NCBI RefSeq assembly: GCF_030010415.1
Contig: NZ_JASCSA010000014.1
Source of the DNA: Cobetia amphilecti
GTDB taxonomy: Bacteria > Pseudomonadota > Gammaproteobacteria > Pseudomonadales > Halomonadaceae
Reading direction: 5' to 3' (one strand)
DNA length: 64,000 nt
Shown here: positions 48,935 through 58,257 of the stretch, piece after piece
Layout of the letters: each line of letters opens with the position of its first letter
Position numbering within the stretch: the first letter of the stretch is position 1
Notes under the pieces: generated by a model
What the model was told of the DNA's origin: nothing
Seen by the model: the letters and a program-made list of their open reading frames with translations, nothing else
Databases searched by the model: none
Program-made: the position numbers and the translations under genes

Positions 48935-51924
48935 AACAGCTGAAGTCCATTGAGCTATCAAACATACGAAGGTTTGGCGCCGACACTACGATTGATATTA
49001 GCAGCGGTGCAACCATTCTCTTAGCTCCCAATGGCACCGGAAAGACGGCAATCTTCGAAGCCATCGAGTTCGGTCTGACTGGAAAAATTTCCCGGCTTGG
49101 GGAAAATCTTTCACCGATCATTCGAGATTCTCAGTCTAAAGCTAGAGTGAGTTTGTGTTTCGGTGAAATACAAGCCTCTGTTCAGGTTGGTGATAATGGT
49201 GACGTCCAAAGAACTGGCGACCTCAGCCCTCTTTTTCCGGATACAAGCCCTGAGGATATCCCGTTTCTGCTGAGGCTTACCCATCTGCTTGATCAGCGAG
49301 AAGGGGAATGGCTGGTAAAGGCAGACTCCAAAGTTGCGGGATCTCAGCTAGCACGGTTACCAATTGGCAAGGATGGCGCCCAAGTGAGTTCTGTCCTTGG
49401 CGGTATTCGCCGCGCGCTAACTGAGCAAATAAAACAAGCCAAGAGCGTACTCAAAAAACTCGAAGAAGAATTTAGTGAATGGCAAAGCTTGATCCTTGAC
49501 CGGGATGTAGCAGCTTCTCAGTCCGCAGGTGCACTTCGTAGCAAAGAAAATATCGCTGAATCTATTTCGGACATCGCGCGCCAGACGCAGAGTTTCGAGC
49601 AGTTACCAGCACGCTTACTGATGCCGCCACTGGGTCAGGATGGCTTGGAAACGGCTCATGATGCATTGCAACAATTGGTGCAGGGAAAGCTAAACCGACT
49701 TCGTGATCAGATCACTGATCTGGCTGAGGTTGACGGGCTGATAGGCCGATTCGTGTCTGAGCAGGCACGTTCAGAGCAGCTTGGCAACGAACTCATCAAC
49801 GTCACGCAAGAACTTGCACAGAAGAAACAAGACCGAGCTTTTGTAGCTGCCAAGCATGAGCGGCTCCAGCAGGAGTTGGTTACAGCAGAAGATGAGCGTG
49901 ATGTGATCGCTCAACAGCTCAAACGGCTTATGAATGAGGCCCAGGCAAAAGAGACGCTCGAGCAACGTAAGCAGGTATTAGAGAAAGCTGACGAGGCCTT
50001 GACCAGCGCTGAGTCTTTGGCTTTCGACTTGCGTCGCGAGCATGAAGGCAACGAGCAGCTCGGCGTCCAACATGCTCTCATCAACAGACAGCGGAAGGAG
50101 TTGCTAGAAATAGATGCTAACCTTCTCAATGCGCATCAACTCTTTAAACGCTGGGAGCAGCTGCTTCAGCAGGTTGTAGAGGTTGTAAGCTCCATCAACA
50201 GTGAAGAGGAACAAGAGGATACCCTTAAAGAACAAGTGCAAGCCGCGTTATTCTCGAGAGCTGCTTCTGAAGCTGAAGATCAGGCTGCGAAGAGTCAACA
50301 TGAGACTTTGACCTCGGCTGCTGACACAATACGTCAGGCCGTCGCGTCTATCGCGACTCATCTGCCAAGCGATCGTGGAGACTGCCCTCTTTGTGGCGAG
50401 GAGCATGGGGCAGTAGCCTTACACGAACGTGTTATCAAGGCACTAGAGGCTATCGATCCCAATGTCGTCGTAGCCGAACGACGTGTTAAGAAGGCAGCTG
50501 ATACTCTGCGTGAATGTACAGAAGCGGTTACGTCCGCCGAAGTAAAATTGAGAGCATGCAAGGGGCGAGTTGTCGAACTAAAACACCAGAAGGCGAGTCT
50601 GGAGGCGGAAATAGACGATATCAGGACTAACGTTCTGCTCGACGGCGATACGATAACCCTCGCAAAAGAGTCAATCCGACGTCGCGAAGAGGCAAATGCT
50701 TCAGCCAAGCTTCAGCTCGACGAGAAACAGCGCAGCCTTGCGCCCCCGCTAGCCACCGATGTTTTTGACCAGACCAAAAACGCCTATGATTCGGCTGTTC
50801 GTGCATTGGAATCCGCGCGGCAGTCCCGATTGGAGGCCAGCAGCAGGCTTGAGCAGGCTACTGCAGCATTGGCAGCAATTACTGCAGACGCTCCACCGGC
50901 ACAAACGCTAGAAGAGTTGTCCTTAGCGCAAAACCAAAATACCAATAAAATTGCTGATCTTCGCGCTAAAGTGACGGCTGAAAAATCTACCTGGGATCGG
51001 CAGCAAGTTCAACTTAACGACGTGAAGAAGCGGGTATCTGATCTGGAAGCTCAGCTATCCGATAACCAATCTCGAGTCGCTACTATCCGAGCCGCCTGGC
51101 GCCAACTATCGTTCACTGGAGATCCAGCAGCCGAGGTCGCGCGCAGCTATGAAGTTCAGTTGCAAGTTATCGCTACAGAGCTATCTCGACACTTAGAGGC
51201 ACTACAAACTATCAAAATCGAGATCGGTGCCTGGAGCAAGTCGGAGCAGGCGCGCCTTGCTCAGGGTTTGCTAGATCGTCGGCGCGGCGAGTTGTCGGAA
51301 GATGAGTACACCACTACCCTTCGTATGCAAGTGGATGTAAGGCAGTCTGGCCTGCAGCGCCTCTTAAAGTTATCCGAAGCGATGGAGTCGCTGAATCAGT
51401 TCCTTTCCTCCGAAATCGCGAATGTTCAGAAACACGTACAGGCCGTTAAGCCGCGTTGGCAGGCGCTTCTCAAACGAGTGGTCAGGGAAAAAAGGTTTAC
51501 TGAGACGAATTTGAATTTCCGAAGCTCATACCAAAAAGCACGCGCTGAGGTATCAGTACCGCTCCATGGGAGCTTAACCCCCGTACCTTCAATAGCTAGT
51601 GAAGCTCAGCTGACGGATCTGCAACTGACCTTCTTGCTATCGATGGCGCTGGAGCATCAGTGGTCTCCCTGGCGTGGTCTACTTCTTGACGACCCAACCC
51701 AGCATCACGACTTGGTTCATGCAGCTTCGGTATTCGATGTGCTTCGTGATTACATTGTCGATCATGGATTTCAGGTTGTGATTGCAACCCATGACGCCCT
51801 TCAAGCTAGATATTTCATGCGTAAGCTGAAAAACGACGGTATCGAAGCAAGTCTATGGTCACTCGTCCCAACCCCTGAAGGTGTTACTGCCTCAGAAGGT
51901 TTATGGCCGGGTAGAGGCCAGTGA
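48931..51924 (+). CDS. SMC/Rad50-like ATPase with zinc hook (LmuB-like)
   Basis: This 997-aa protein has the SMC architecture. Walker A is APNGTGKT at residues 32-39 in an N-terminal head. Two long heptad-rich coiled coils flank a hook CPLCGEEHG at 485-493, almost the exact centre. The C-terminal head has Walker B LLLDDPTQ at 917-924 and the H-loop VVIATHD. These features fit Lamassu LmuB and the wider Rad50/SbcC group; they would sense DNA ends or unusual DNA and release the effector. It is the last gene of the three-gene unit. No SbcD-like nuclease is nearby. Confidence 0.85.
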   Translation: MKQLKSIELSNIRRFGADTTIDISSGATILLAPNGTGKTAIFEAIEFGLTGKISRLGENLSPIIRDSQSKARVSLCFGEIQASVQVGDNGDVQRTGDLSPLFPDTSPEDIPFLLRLTHLLDQREGEWLVKADSKVAGSQLARLPIGKDGAQVSSVLGGIRRALTEQIKQAKSVLKKLEEEFSEWQSLILDRDVAASQSAGALRSKENIAESISDIARQTQSFEQLPARLLMPPLGQDGLETAHDALQQLVQGKLNRLRDQITDLAEVDGLIGRFVSEQARSEQLGNELINVTQELAQKKQDRAFVAAKHERLQQELVTAEDERDVIAQQLKRLMNEAQAKETLEQRKQVLEKADEALTSAESLAFDLRREHEGNEQLGVQHALINRQRKELLEIDANLLNAHQLFKRWEQLLQQVVEVVSSINSEEEQEDTLKEQVQAALFSRAASEAEDQAAKSQHETLTSAADTIRQAVASIATHLPSDRGDCPLCGEEHGAVALHERVIKALEAIDPNVVVAERRVKKAADTLRECTEAVTSAEVKLRACKGRVVELKHQKASLEAEIDDIRTNVLLDGDTITLAKESIRRREEANASAKLQLDEKQRSLAPPLATDVFDQTKNAYDSAVRALESARQSRLEASSRLEQATAALAAITADAPPAQTLEELSLAQNQNTNKIADLRAKVTAEKSTWDRQQVQLNDVKKRVSDLEAQLSDNQSRVATIRAAWRQLSFTGDPAAEVARSYEVQLQVIATELSRHLEALQTIKIEIGAWSKSEQARLAQGLLDRRRGELSEDEYTTTLRMQVDVRQSGLQRLLKLSEAMESLNQFLSSEIANVQKHVQAVKPRWQALLKRVVREKRFTETNLNFRSSYQKARAEVSVPLHGSLTPVPSIASEAQLTDLQLTFLLSMALEHQWSPWRGLLLDDPTQHHDLVHAASVFDVLRDYIVDHGFQVVIATHDALQARYFMRKLKNDGIEASLWSLVPTPEGVTASEGLWPGRGQ

Positions 51925-52374
51925 GCAGTGAGTGAATAGTAATATAGTAGTGTAGCTCTAAGCACGATTGTTGCCGTCTTTTGAGATCGCGTGGTCGCCG
52001 CGAAATGAGTGTCAGGTTTCAGTAGCCACCAAAATGCCAGTACGCCATTCAAGTTATTGCAGCGCCGATATGCAGAAGATAAACCTCTGCCCTTGGCCGT
52101 AAGCGGTCAGCATGCCTTTGAGGGAAGCGACCTTGCGCCTCTTAGAGGCATGCTGCTCGAGAGAGTAATAGTCCCCAAATGGTACACGCGCGGTACACAC
52201 ACCAGCTTCGTGTGCTATCCTCAAACTTCGCTAAGCTACTGATTCCAAAGAACTGTACCTTTCGCCCGATTACGGTCACTTTTCCTTGTGTGTCAGTAGC
52301 TTATTGTTTTAAAAGCCAACTCATAATCCCCTGGTCTGATCTCAAAGGTTTCAGCCGCCCAGTATCCTCCAGCC
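51925..52374. other. Right edge of the island, no gene supported
   Basis: Several short frames exist but none has a family match or ribosome binding site. GGTACACGCGCGGTACACAC near 52180 contains a GGTACAC direct repeat and could be part of an attachment or integrase-end region. No integrase gene accompanies it. Composition returns to the core type after about 52370. Confidence 0.35.
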
Positions 52375-52908
52375 TTATTCCCCCCCAGCCATGCCCCTAT
52401 ACTTCCCCTTGAAATACAACAACGGCCGCGCCGTCCCTTCAGCATTCAGATTCAGTCCCTTCACTTCTCCGATCACGATCAGGTGATCACCTGCGGGGTG
52501 CTCTGCGTGAATCTTGCAGTCGAGCCAGTGCAGGCTGTCATTGATCACCGGGTTGCCGAGGGGGGAGAGTTGCCAGTCGATGCCTTGCCATTTGTCTGCG
52601 CCACGCATGGCGAACTGGTTGGAGACATGGCTTTGCTCACTGGAGAGGATGTTGACGGCGAAGCGCTCTGCCTGGCGAATCTTCGGGTAGCTGAAGGAGC
52701 TTGCCTTGACGCTGAAGGAGACCAGCGGCGGATTCATCGATACGCTGTAGAACGACTGGCAGGTGAAGCCGATCGGTTCGTCGTCGACCTGGGTGGTGAT
52801 GATGGTGATGCCGGAGGCGAAGTGGCCGAGGGCTTCACGGAAACTGGCGGGGTCGATGGTGGTGTTAGTGTTGGTGTCAGTTTTGTTGTCGGTATCGGAG
52901 AGTGACAT
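52375..52908 (-). CDS. Flavin reductase-like FMN-binding protein
   Basis: This 177-aa flavin reductase-domain protein (HpaC-like) has FREALGHFASGITIITT, GFTCQSFYSVSMNPPLVSFSV, FAVNILSSEQ and DCKIHAEHPAGDHLIVIGEV. Such enzymes make FMNH2 with NAD(P)H for a partner oxygenase. It lies downstream of mesD and mesX on the same strand, and MesX is oxygen-dependent, so it may serve MesX. A Thr/Asn-rich stretch of 15 residues leads the protein. The ATG at 52908 was chosen at the family start, behind CCAGGACTTGCC. Confidence 0.83.
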   Translation of the reverse strand: MSLSDTDNKTDTNTNTTIDPASFREALGHFASGITIITTQVDDEPIGFTCQSFYSVSMNPPLVSFSVKASSFSYPKIRQAERFAVNILSSEQSHVSNQFAMRGADKWQGIDWQLSPLGNPVINDSLHWLDCKIHAEHPAGDHLIVIGEVKGLNLNAEGTARPLLYFKGKYRGMAGGE

Positions 52909-53012
52909 GGCAAGTCCTGGAAGATTGGGGAGGTGGTAATGGTCAGCCGTGGGGGAGGGGCTGCAGCGATAGCGCGGGACTGAGAGTTTGAGTGACAAGG
53001 GTGAGAGAGATG

Positions 53013-53059
53013 AAACAAAAATGGCCGTCGTGAATCCTTCACGATGGCCATTTTTGTTT
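53013..53059. terminator. Strong bidirectional hairpin between mesD and the flavin reductase gene
   Basis: AAACAAAAATGGCCGTCGTGAA pairs with TTCACGATGGCCATTTTTGTTT around three bases, with one mismatch. A-rich and T-rich flanks make it an intrinsic terminator on either strand. It would separate, at least partly, the flavin reductase transcript from mesX-mesD. Confidence 0.85.
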
Positions 53060-53200
53060 GCGGCGGTGTCAGCCGCGTCAGCTTTTACCCTTCAGCACTA
53101 TCGTCGGGCCAACTCGATTTGGAACTAGCCTGGCGCTGTCTGTCAGTGCTGTGCCTTGGCCCGCGCTGTACCTTGGCCAGTTCAGTGTTTCGCCAAGCGA

Positions 53201-54235
53201 TCAGCGCTGCGCTTCGAGTTCCTTGCGCACAATGGCGGCGCCAGCGCTGAGTGCCTGCAGCTTGCCGCGGGCAACTTCACGGGAGAGAGGTGCCATGCCG
53301 CAGTTGGTGCAGGGGTAGAGCTTGTCGGCATCCACGAACTGCAGCGCCTTGCGCAGGGTCTCGGCGACTTCTTCCGGTGTCTCGATGTTGTTGCTGGCGA
53401 CATCGATGGCGCCAACCATGACCTTCTTGCCACGGATCAGCTCGATCAGCTCCATCGGCACGTGGGAGTTGTGGCATTCCAGCGAGACGATATCGATGTT
53501 GGATTGCTGAAGCTTGGGGAAGGCTTCTTCGTACTGACGCCATTCGGAGCCCAGGGTGTTCTTCCAGTCGGTGTTGGCCTTGATGCCGTAGCCGTAACAG
53601 ATGTGGATGGCGGTCTCGCACTTGAGGCCTTCGATCGCACGCTCTAGCGTGGCGATACCCCATTCATTCACTTCATCGAAGAACACGTTGAAGGCCGGTT
53701 CATCGAACTGGATGATGTCGACGCCTGCCGCTTCGAGTTCCTTGGCTTCCTCGTTGAGGATCTTGGCGAATTCCCACGCCAGCTTCTCGCGGCTCTTGTA
53801 ATGGCCATCGAAGAGGGTGTCGACCATGGTCATCGGGCCAGGCAGTGCCCACTTGATCGGTTGATCAGTCTGCGAGCGCAGGAATTTGGCATCTTCGACA
53901 AACACCGGCTTCTGGCGGGAAACCGGGCCGACCACGGACGGCACGCTGGCCTCGTAGCGATCCCGGATCTTGACGGTTTCGCGTTTCTCGAAATCCACAC
54001 CATTCAGGTGTTCGATGAAGGTGGTGACGAAGTGCTGACGCGATTGCTCGCCATCGCTGACGATGTCGATCCCGGCGTGCTGCTGCTCCTGCAGGGAGAC
54101 GCGCAGCGCATCCTGCTTGCCCGCGACCAGTGCCTCACCTTCGAGTTTCCAGGGGGACCAGAGGACCTCCGGTTCGGCGAGCCAGGACGGTTTCGGCAGG
54201 CTGCCAGCGGTGGAGGTCGGGAGTAATCGTGTCAT
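53201..54235 (-). CDS. mesD: MesD, folate-independent core methionine synthase
   Basis: This 344-aa protein corresponds only to the C-terminal catalytic barrel of MetE. Zinc ligands are visible in order: His and Cys in AIHICYG, Glu in VSLECHNSHVP, and Cys in YPCTNCGMAPL. DIVSDGEQSRQHF and QPIKWALPGPMTM add core-MetE signatures. MesD proteins make methionine from homocysteine without the folate-binding N-terminal half of MetE, and need the oxygen-dependent partner MesX, here encoded 97 bases upstream. Length is right for this class (about 340 aa, against about 750 for MetE). Confidence 0.9.
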   Translation of the reverse strand: MTRLLPTSTAGSLPKPSWLAEPEVLWSPWKLEGEALVAGKQDALRVSLQEQQHAGIDIVSDGEQSRQHFVTTFIEHLNGVDFEKRETVKIRDRYEASVPSVVGPVSRQKPVFVEDAKFLRSQTDQPIKWALPGPMTMVDTLFDGHYKSREKLAWEFAKILNEEAKELEAAGVDIIQFDEPAFNVFFDEVNEWGIATLERAIEGLKCETAIHICYGYGIKANTDWKNTLGSEWRQYEEAFPKLQQSNIDIVSLECHNSHVPMELIELIRGKKVMVGAIDVASNNIETPEEVAETLRKALQFVDADKLYPCTNCGMAPLSREVARGKLQALSAGAAIVRKELEAQR

Positions 54236-54332
54236 GATGAATAACCTTGTCCTTGGAATGGTTTAGATAGCGAATGTCGTTCGTCGATCAGCGCGCGCTG
54301 TTTGCGGATCAGTGAGCTGACCAATGAGGGAT

Positions 54333-55322
54333 TTATTGGTTGGCGGACCAGTTGGCGGACCACTGCTCGAGCAGGCTCTGGTAGGGCTTGATGAAGCTCT
54401 CTTCCACGAACTTGCCCTGCTCGATGGCGAGCTGGCTGCGCTCTTCGCGGTCGTACACGATGCGCGTCAGTGAATGGTCCTGCTGCTTCAGGCTCGCCTG
54501 ATAGGATTTGCCGGCCACGGAATTGGCGTTGTAGACCTCAGGACGATAGATCTTCTGGAAGGTGTCCATGGTGCTGATGGTGCTGATCAGTTCCAGATTG
54601 CTGTAATCGTTGAGCAGATCGCCGGTGTGATAGAAGGCCAGCGGCGCAACGCTGCCCGGCGGCATGAAGTAGCGCACCTTCAGGCCCATCTTGTTGAAGT
54701 ACTCATCGGTCAGGGAATAATCGTCCTGGCGATATTCCACCCCGAGGATCGGGTGCACGTTCTCGGTCTGCTGATAGGTCTTGGTGGTGGAGACGCTGAT
54801 GCAGATGACCGGCGGCTTCTTGAAGCATTCCTTGTAGGTGGGGGAACCCACGAAGGCTTGGAACAGGTTGCCGTGCAGCTCACCGAACTGCTCCGGCACG
54901 CTGAAGGAGTCCTTGCCCTTGTTGTGCTCCAGCAGGCGCACGCTGAAGTCATAATCGCGCACGTAGGACGAGAAGTTGTTGCCGGTCACGCCGTCAATGC
55001 GCTGATTCGTCTGGTGGTCGACGATGGTGGTCTGCAGGATCTCGATGATCGGCAGAGCATTGTCGGAACGCGCGGCATCGAGATTCAGCTCGACGGAGAT
55101 GATGTCCAGCTCGACGGAGTAACGATCGCCCTTGGGGTTGTCCCAGTTGGCCAGCGCATTGAATCGGTTGTTGATCATGTTCAGCGTGCTGCGCAGGTTC
55201 TGCTGACGGCTCTCACCACGCGCCAGGTTGGCGAAGTTGGTGGTCAGGCGGGTGTTTTCCGCCGGAATGTAGTTCTCGTCGAAGCGCAGACTCTTGATGC
55301 TGAAACCGAATTCGTTGCTCAT
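54333..55322 (-). CDS. mesX: MesX, DUF1852 partner of MesD
   Basis: This 329-aa DUF1852 protein begins MSNEFGFSIKSLRFDENYIP and contains TTNFANLARGESRQQNLRSTLNMI and PPVICISVSTTKTYQQTENVHPILG. DUF1852 occurs beside the MetE-core protein and has been named MesX; genetic work in other bacteria indicates it supplies the methyl donor to MesD in an oxygen-dependent way. The chemistry is not fully known. It is the first gene of the mesX-mesD unit. TCAGGGTGAACGACC before the ATG provides the ribosome binding site. Confidence 0.9.
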   Translation of the reverse strand: MSNEFGFSIKSLRFDENYIPAENTRLTTNFANLARGESRQQNLRSTLNMINNRFNALANWDNPKGDRYSVELDIISVELNLDAARSDNALPIIEILQTTIVDHQTNQRIDGVTGNNFSSYVRDYDFSVRLLEHNKGKDSFSVPEQFGELHGNLFQAFVGSPTYKECFKKPPVICISVSTTKTYQQTENVHPILGVEYRQDDYSLTDEYFNKMGLKVRYFMPPGSVAPLAFYHTGDLLNDYSNLELISTISTMDTFQKIYRPEVYNANSVAGKSYQASLKQQDHSLTRIVYDREERSQLAIEQGKFVEESFIKPYQSLLEQWSANWSANQ

Positions 55323-55723
55323 GGTCGTTCACCCTGATCCTGAGAGAGAAAAATTCACTGTGTCGTCGACATCTTCCCGTAATCTTTCAGGCGTCTCGTG
55401 AGCGGGTTGCTCTCTGTGAGAACGCATCCATGCCGGGAGAGGCACGCTGCTCGCCATCACATTCCGTGTGCTGGCTGTGAAGTGCAGCGTCATGGGAAGT
55501 CTTCATCAACGATCTGATGGAGGTGAGTATCTAGTGCCTAGCTCCATGAGACAAACTGGATTTTTTAATATTCAAGTTGAGTGAAATTCATGATGGGGGC
55601 GGGCGTCATTTCGGGCGCTGTGAAAACAGGCGAATCGAGCGGGGTAGGCGGGCTCAGTACGAGCGTAACGTGAGCCGCAGAGACGTTGACGTGAGGAGTG
55701 GGTAAGAAGGGAAAGAATGGAAA
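55323..55723. other. Leader region of mesX
   Basis: No gene is supported. I looked for a SAM or SAH riboswitch and for MetR-type TGAA-N5-TTCA boxes and saw none that I would defend. AT-rich bases around 55550-55590 could hold a promoter for mesX. Confidence 0.35.
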
Positions 55724-55763
55724 ACACAAGCTAGCCCAAACTTCCGCTCGGGCCAGCGTGTGT
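55724..55763 (-). terminator. Terminator of the sigma-54 activator gene
   Basis: On the minus strand ACACACGCTGGCCCG pairs with GGGCTAGCTTGTGT around an 11-base loop and is followed by TTTTCC. It lies about 80 bases past the regulator stop. Confidence 0.65.
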
Positions 55764-55845
55764 GGCAGGCACCTGACGCTTTAGAGCACGACATCCTCAT
55801 GCACTCTTCATGCTCTTCACACTCGGCCATGAAGGTGCAGCTGGC

Positions 55846-57885
55846 TCATGAGGCGAGCGGCTGATGATTGGGTGCCACCAGGCCATGGCGGCGCATGCGG
55901 CGGTAGATGGTGGGCCGCGAGACGCCGAGTTGGCGGGCGACCTGGCTGACGTTCCAGTCCGTGTGGCGCAACAGCTCGAGCAATTCGCCTGCCTCTTCCC
56001 CAGCCTCCGCAGATGCGGGCGCTGGAGAGGTAGTGCTCGAGGAAGCGCCGGATGCAAAGGGGGAGGCAGCGGCAAGCGGAGTGGTAGTCCCGCGGGCGCG
56101 GCCGGTGTGGGTCTGGCAGACCTCCGGTAGATCATGCAGGGTGATTTCATCACCCTCCGCGGTGGCCATCGCGAAGGCAATCGCATTGCGCAGTTGGCGG
56201 ATATTGCCCGGCCAGTGATGATTCAGCAGCGCACTGATGGCATCAGCGCGCAGGTGGAGTGACTGGTCGCGTTCGGCCTGCAGTTCCGCATGCAGCTTGC
56301 GAATGAGGTAGTGGCGGTCGGCGCGCTCACGCAGTGCGGGTAGCAGGAGTTCGGCGCCGTTGAGTCGGTAGTAGAGGTCTTCGCGGAATTGCCCGCTGGC
56401 GATCAGCTCCGTGACATCACGATGGGTGGCAGTGATGACGCGAATATCTACCTTGATGGGTGTCTCGGCCCCCAGGGGTGACACCTCCCGCTCGGCGAGT
56501 ACGCGCAACAGGCGTGATTGGAGCGGCAGTGGCATGTCGCCGATCTCATCCAGAAACAGTGTGCCACCGTCGGCCTGTTGGATCAGGCCTCGCATGCCCT
56601 TGGGCCTTCCTCCCGTGAAGGCGCCCGGCAGATAGCCGAAGAGCTCACTTTCAATCAGCGACTCCGGAATGGCGGCGCAGTTCACCGCCACGAAGTGCGC
56701 CTTGGCGCGTGGCCCGCTGTCATGCAGCGCCCGCGCCAACACTTCCTTGCCAGTGCCCGTCTCACCACGAATCAGGATGCTCACATTCTCATGGCGCATG
56801 CGCCGCGCCAGCTTGAGCAGCCGGTGCATGGAAGGGTCATCTCCCGCGAGCTGGTCCAGCTCGGGCACCGGGTCATCCTGCTGACTGACGGTGGGGAGGG
56901 CCCGCACCGGATAGCCGCGTGGCTCGATCAGCGTCACGAAGACGATGGCGTCATCCGCCCGCAGACGGAAGGCGCGAATCTGATCCAGGCTGGCGTGCGG
57001 AATGCTCAACAGTTCATTGAGCTCCCCATCGAACAGTTGCGTGACGGCGGGCAGGGTAGAGACCGTCCACGGTGGCCAGCGCTCCAGATGCGCATCGATC
57101 AGGCGTCGGCCTTCGTGATTGGCAGCGATTACCTTGCCATCTTCCTGAATGGCAAACAGGCCACGACCATTCAGGTGCACGAATTCCCGCGCCGTGTCGA
57201 AGCGCAGGATCAGGCAATCCCGATAGCGATGCAGGAAGTAGGCATCCTCGATCATGCGGGCATGCAGGGTGACCAGGGAGAGGGCAAAGGTCTGGCTCTC
57301 CTGCGGGCGGGGCGATTTCAGCGCCGAGATGTCGAGGGCGGCGATCACACGGCCCTGGGGATCGGTGATGGGGGCCGCCGTACAGGTCAGATCGATGTGG
57401 GTGGCATCGAAGTGCTCACGCTGATGGCAGGTGACGGCTGCACCATCGTGCAGACAGGTGCCCGCCGCCGAGGTGCCGGCATAGCGCTCGTTCCAGTCCG
57501 AGCCGAGATAGAGACCCGCGCGCCGCAGCTCACTCAACTGATCACGTTGACCTCGAAAGTCCACCGCGATACCGCGTTGATCGGTGAGGATCAGCGCATA
57601 GCCATGCTGTGCGATCTGGCTATAGAGCCGCTCAACACCGGCACGTGCCACGTGCAGCAGCTCATCCGCCGATTCCTGATGATCGCGCAGCGCCTGCTGG
57701 GTGAGAACGCGGACAGGGCGAGGGCGGCTGGGGTCGAGCTGATATTTCTCCAGACAGCGCTGCCAGGAGCGACGGATGACATCGCGCTGAGCCTTGGGGA
57801 AGACGTCGCGGCCTTCGCCCAGTTGCATCAGGGTCTGGATATGCTGCTGCTTGTCGGACGGCATCGTGTCGAGTTGGCGGATCAT
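55846..57885 (-). CDS. AcoR-like sigma-54-dependent activator
   Basis: This 679-aa enhancer-binding protein has an N-terminal GAF-like sensor (ALILTDQRGIAVDFRG, NERYAGTSAAGTCLHDGAAVTCHQREHF, as in AcoR), a PAS-like middle and the AAA+ domain with Walker A GETGTGKE. The sigma-54 contact loop reads GAFTGG, Walker B is GGTLFLDEIGDMPL, and the C-terminal Fis-type helix-turn-helix is WNVSQVARQLGVSRPTIYRRMRRHG. The start at ATG 57885 follows GAGGCAGCC. It is divergent from a monooxygenase/SDR operon preceded by a matching -24/-12 promoter, and probably activates it in response to a small aldehyde, ketone or alcohol. Confidence 0.92.
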   Translation of the reverse strand: MIRQLDTMPSDKQQHIQTLMQLGEGRDVFPKAQRDVIRRSWQRCLEKYQLDPSRPRPVRVLTQQALRDHQESADELLHVARAGVERLYSQIAQHGYALILTDQRGIAVDFRGQRDQLSELRRAGLYLGSDWNERYAGTSAAGTCLHDGAAVTCHQREHFDATHIDLTCTAAPITDPQGRVIAALDISALKSPRPQESQTFALSLVTLHARMIEDAYFLHRYRDCLILRFDTAREFVHLNGRGLFAIQEDGKVIAANHEGRRLIDAHLERWPPWTVSTLPAVTQLFDGELNELLSIPHASLDQIRAFRLRADDAIVFVTLIEPRGYPVRALPTVSQQDDPVPELDQLAGDDPSMHRLLKLARRMRHENVSILIRGETGTGKEVLARALHDSGPRAKAHFVAVNCAAIPESLIESELFGYLPGAFTGGRPKGMRGLIQQADGGTLFLDEIGDMPLPLQSRLLRVLAEREVSPLGAETPIKVDIRVITATHRDVTELIASGQFREDLYYRLNGAELLLPALRERADRHYLIRKLHAELQAERDQSLHLRADAISALLNHHWPGNIRQLRNAIAFAMATAEGDEITLHDLPEVCQTHTGRARGTTTPLAAASPFASGASSSTTSPAPASAEAGEEAGELLELLRHTDWNVSQVARQLGVSRPTIYRRMRRHGLVAPNHQPLAS

Positions 57886-57926
57886 GGCTGCCTCGGCGCT
57901 GGCCGTCTCGAGACGGCTCTTTTGGT

Positions 57927-57989
57927 AGTGGCTATGGCGCTTGTGCAAGTGGCGATGGCTCTTGTGAAAGTGGCAATCGCGGTTGTCAC
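57927..57989. repeat. Three 21-bp tandem units in the divergent promoter region
   Basis: Units AGTGGCTATGGCGCTTGTGCA, AGTGGCGATGGCTCTTGTGAA and AGTGGCAATCGCGGTTGTCAC follow each other exactly. The 21-base period is two helical turns, as expected of stacked protein sites. They lie between the activator start and the inverted repeat at 58079. Confidence 0.7.
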
Positions 57990-58078
57990 AACAGCGTCCA
58001 TAGCAAAAGTGGCGTGTGCTCCTTCAAGCGTATGCGGTGTGGCGGGAGCGTCAATCACCCTGCCCTGCATCCTTGGTC

Positions 58079-58102
58079 GGGGCGTTACAGGTGTAACGCC
58101 CC
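58079..58102. promoter_or_regulatory. Probable upstream activating sequence for the sigma-54 activator
   Basis: GGGGCGTTACA-GG-TGTAACGCCCC is a perfect 11-bp inverted repeat of the TGTAAC/GTTACA kind bound by AcoR-type and related activators. It is about 140 bases upstream of the -24/-12 promoter, the normal distance for an enhancer. It could also be a short hairpin. Confidence 0.6.
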
Positions 58103-58240
58103 GTGTCGGGCGTACGGCGTACAGTTGTCACGAGGAAGGTGGAGAGCCCGGCGAGTCGAGGAGGGTGGTGATTCGGTAGTGGCGAATTTTTGTCATTCAC
58201 GGCAGGTGCTTACGAGCTTTGTTAGTCGTGCATGACGAAG

Positions 58241-58257
58241 CTGGCATGCTTGATGCC
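58241..58257 (+). promoter_or_regulatory. Sigma-54 (-24/-12) promoter of the monooxygenase operon
   Basis: CTGGCATGCTTGATGCC carries the invariant GG and GC with ten bases between them, close to the consensus TGGCACG-N4-TTGCA. It lies about 50 bases before the monooxygenase ATG at 58307. Together with the divergent sigma-54 activator it makes RpoN control likely. Confidence 0.6.

Noticed and set aside
52009..52242. Frames at the right edge of the island (MSGFSSHQNAS and the opposite MNGVLAFWWLL)
   Set aside because: Neither has a start signal or a recognisable family. They may be decayed mobile-element sequence.
28517..52374. CRISPR array or integrase/attachment site expected in a defence island
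   Set aside because: No regularly spaced repeats, cas genes, integrase gene or tRNA were found in this span.
55323..55560. Possible SAM/SAH riboswitch before mesX
   Set aside because: I could not fit the conserved cores of the SAM-I, SAM-II or SAH classes to this sequence.
56518..58179. 553-codon plus-strand frame over the sigma-54 activator
   Set aside because: It is antisense to an unambiguous AAA+/Fis-type regulator and has no start signal.
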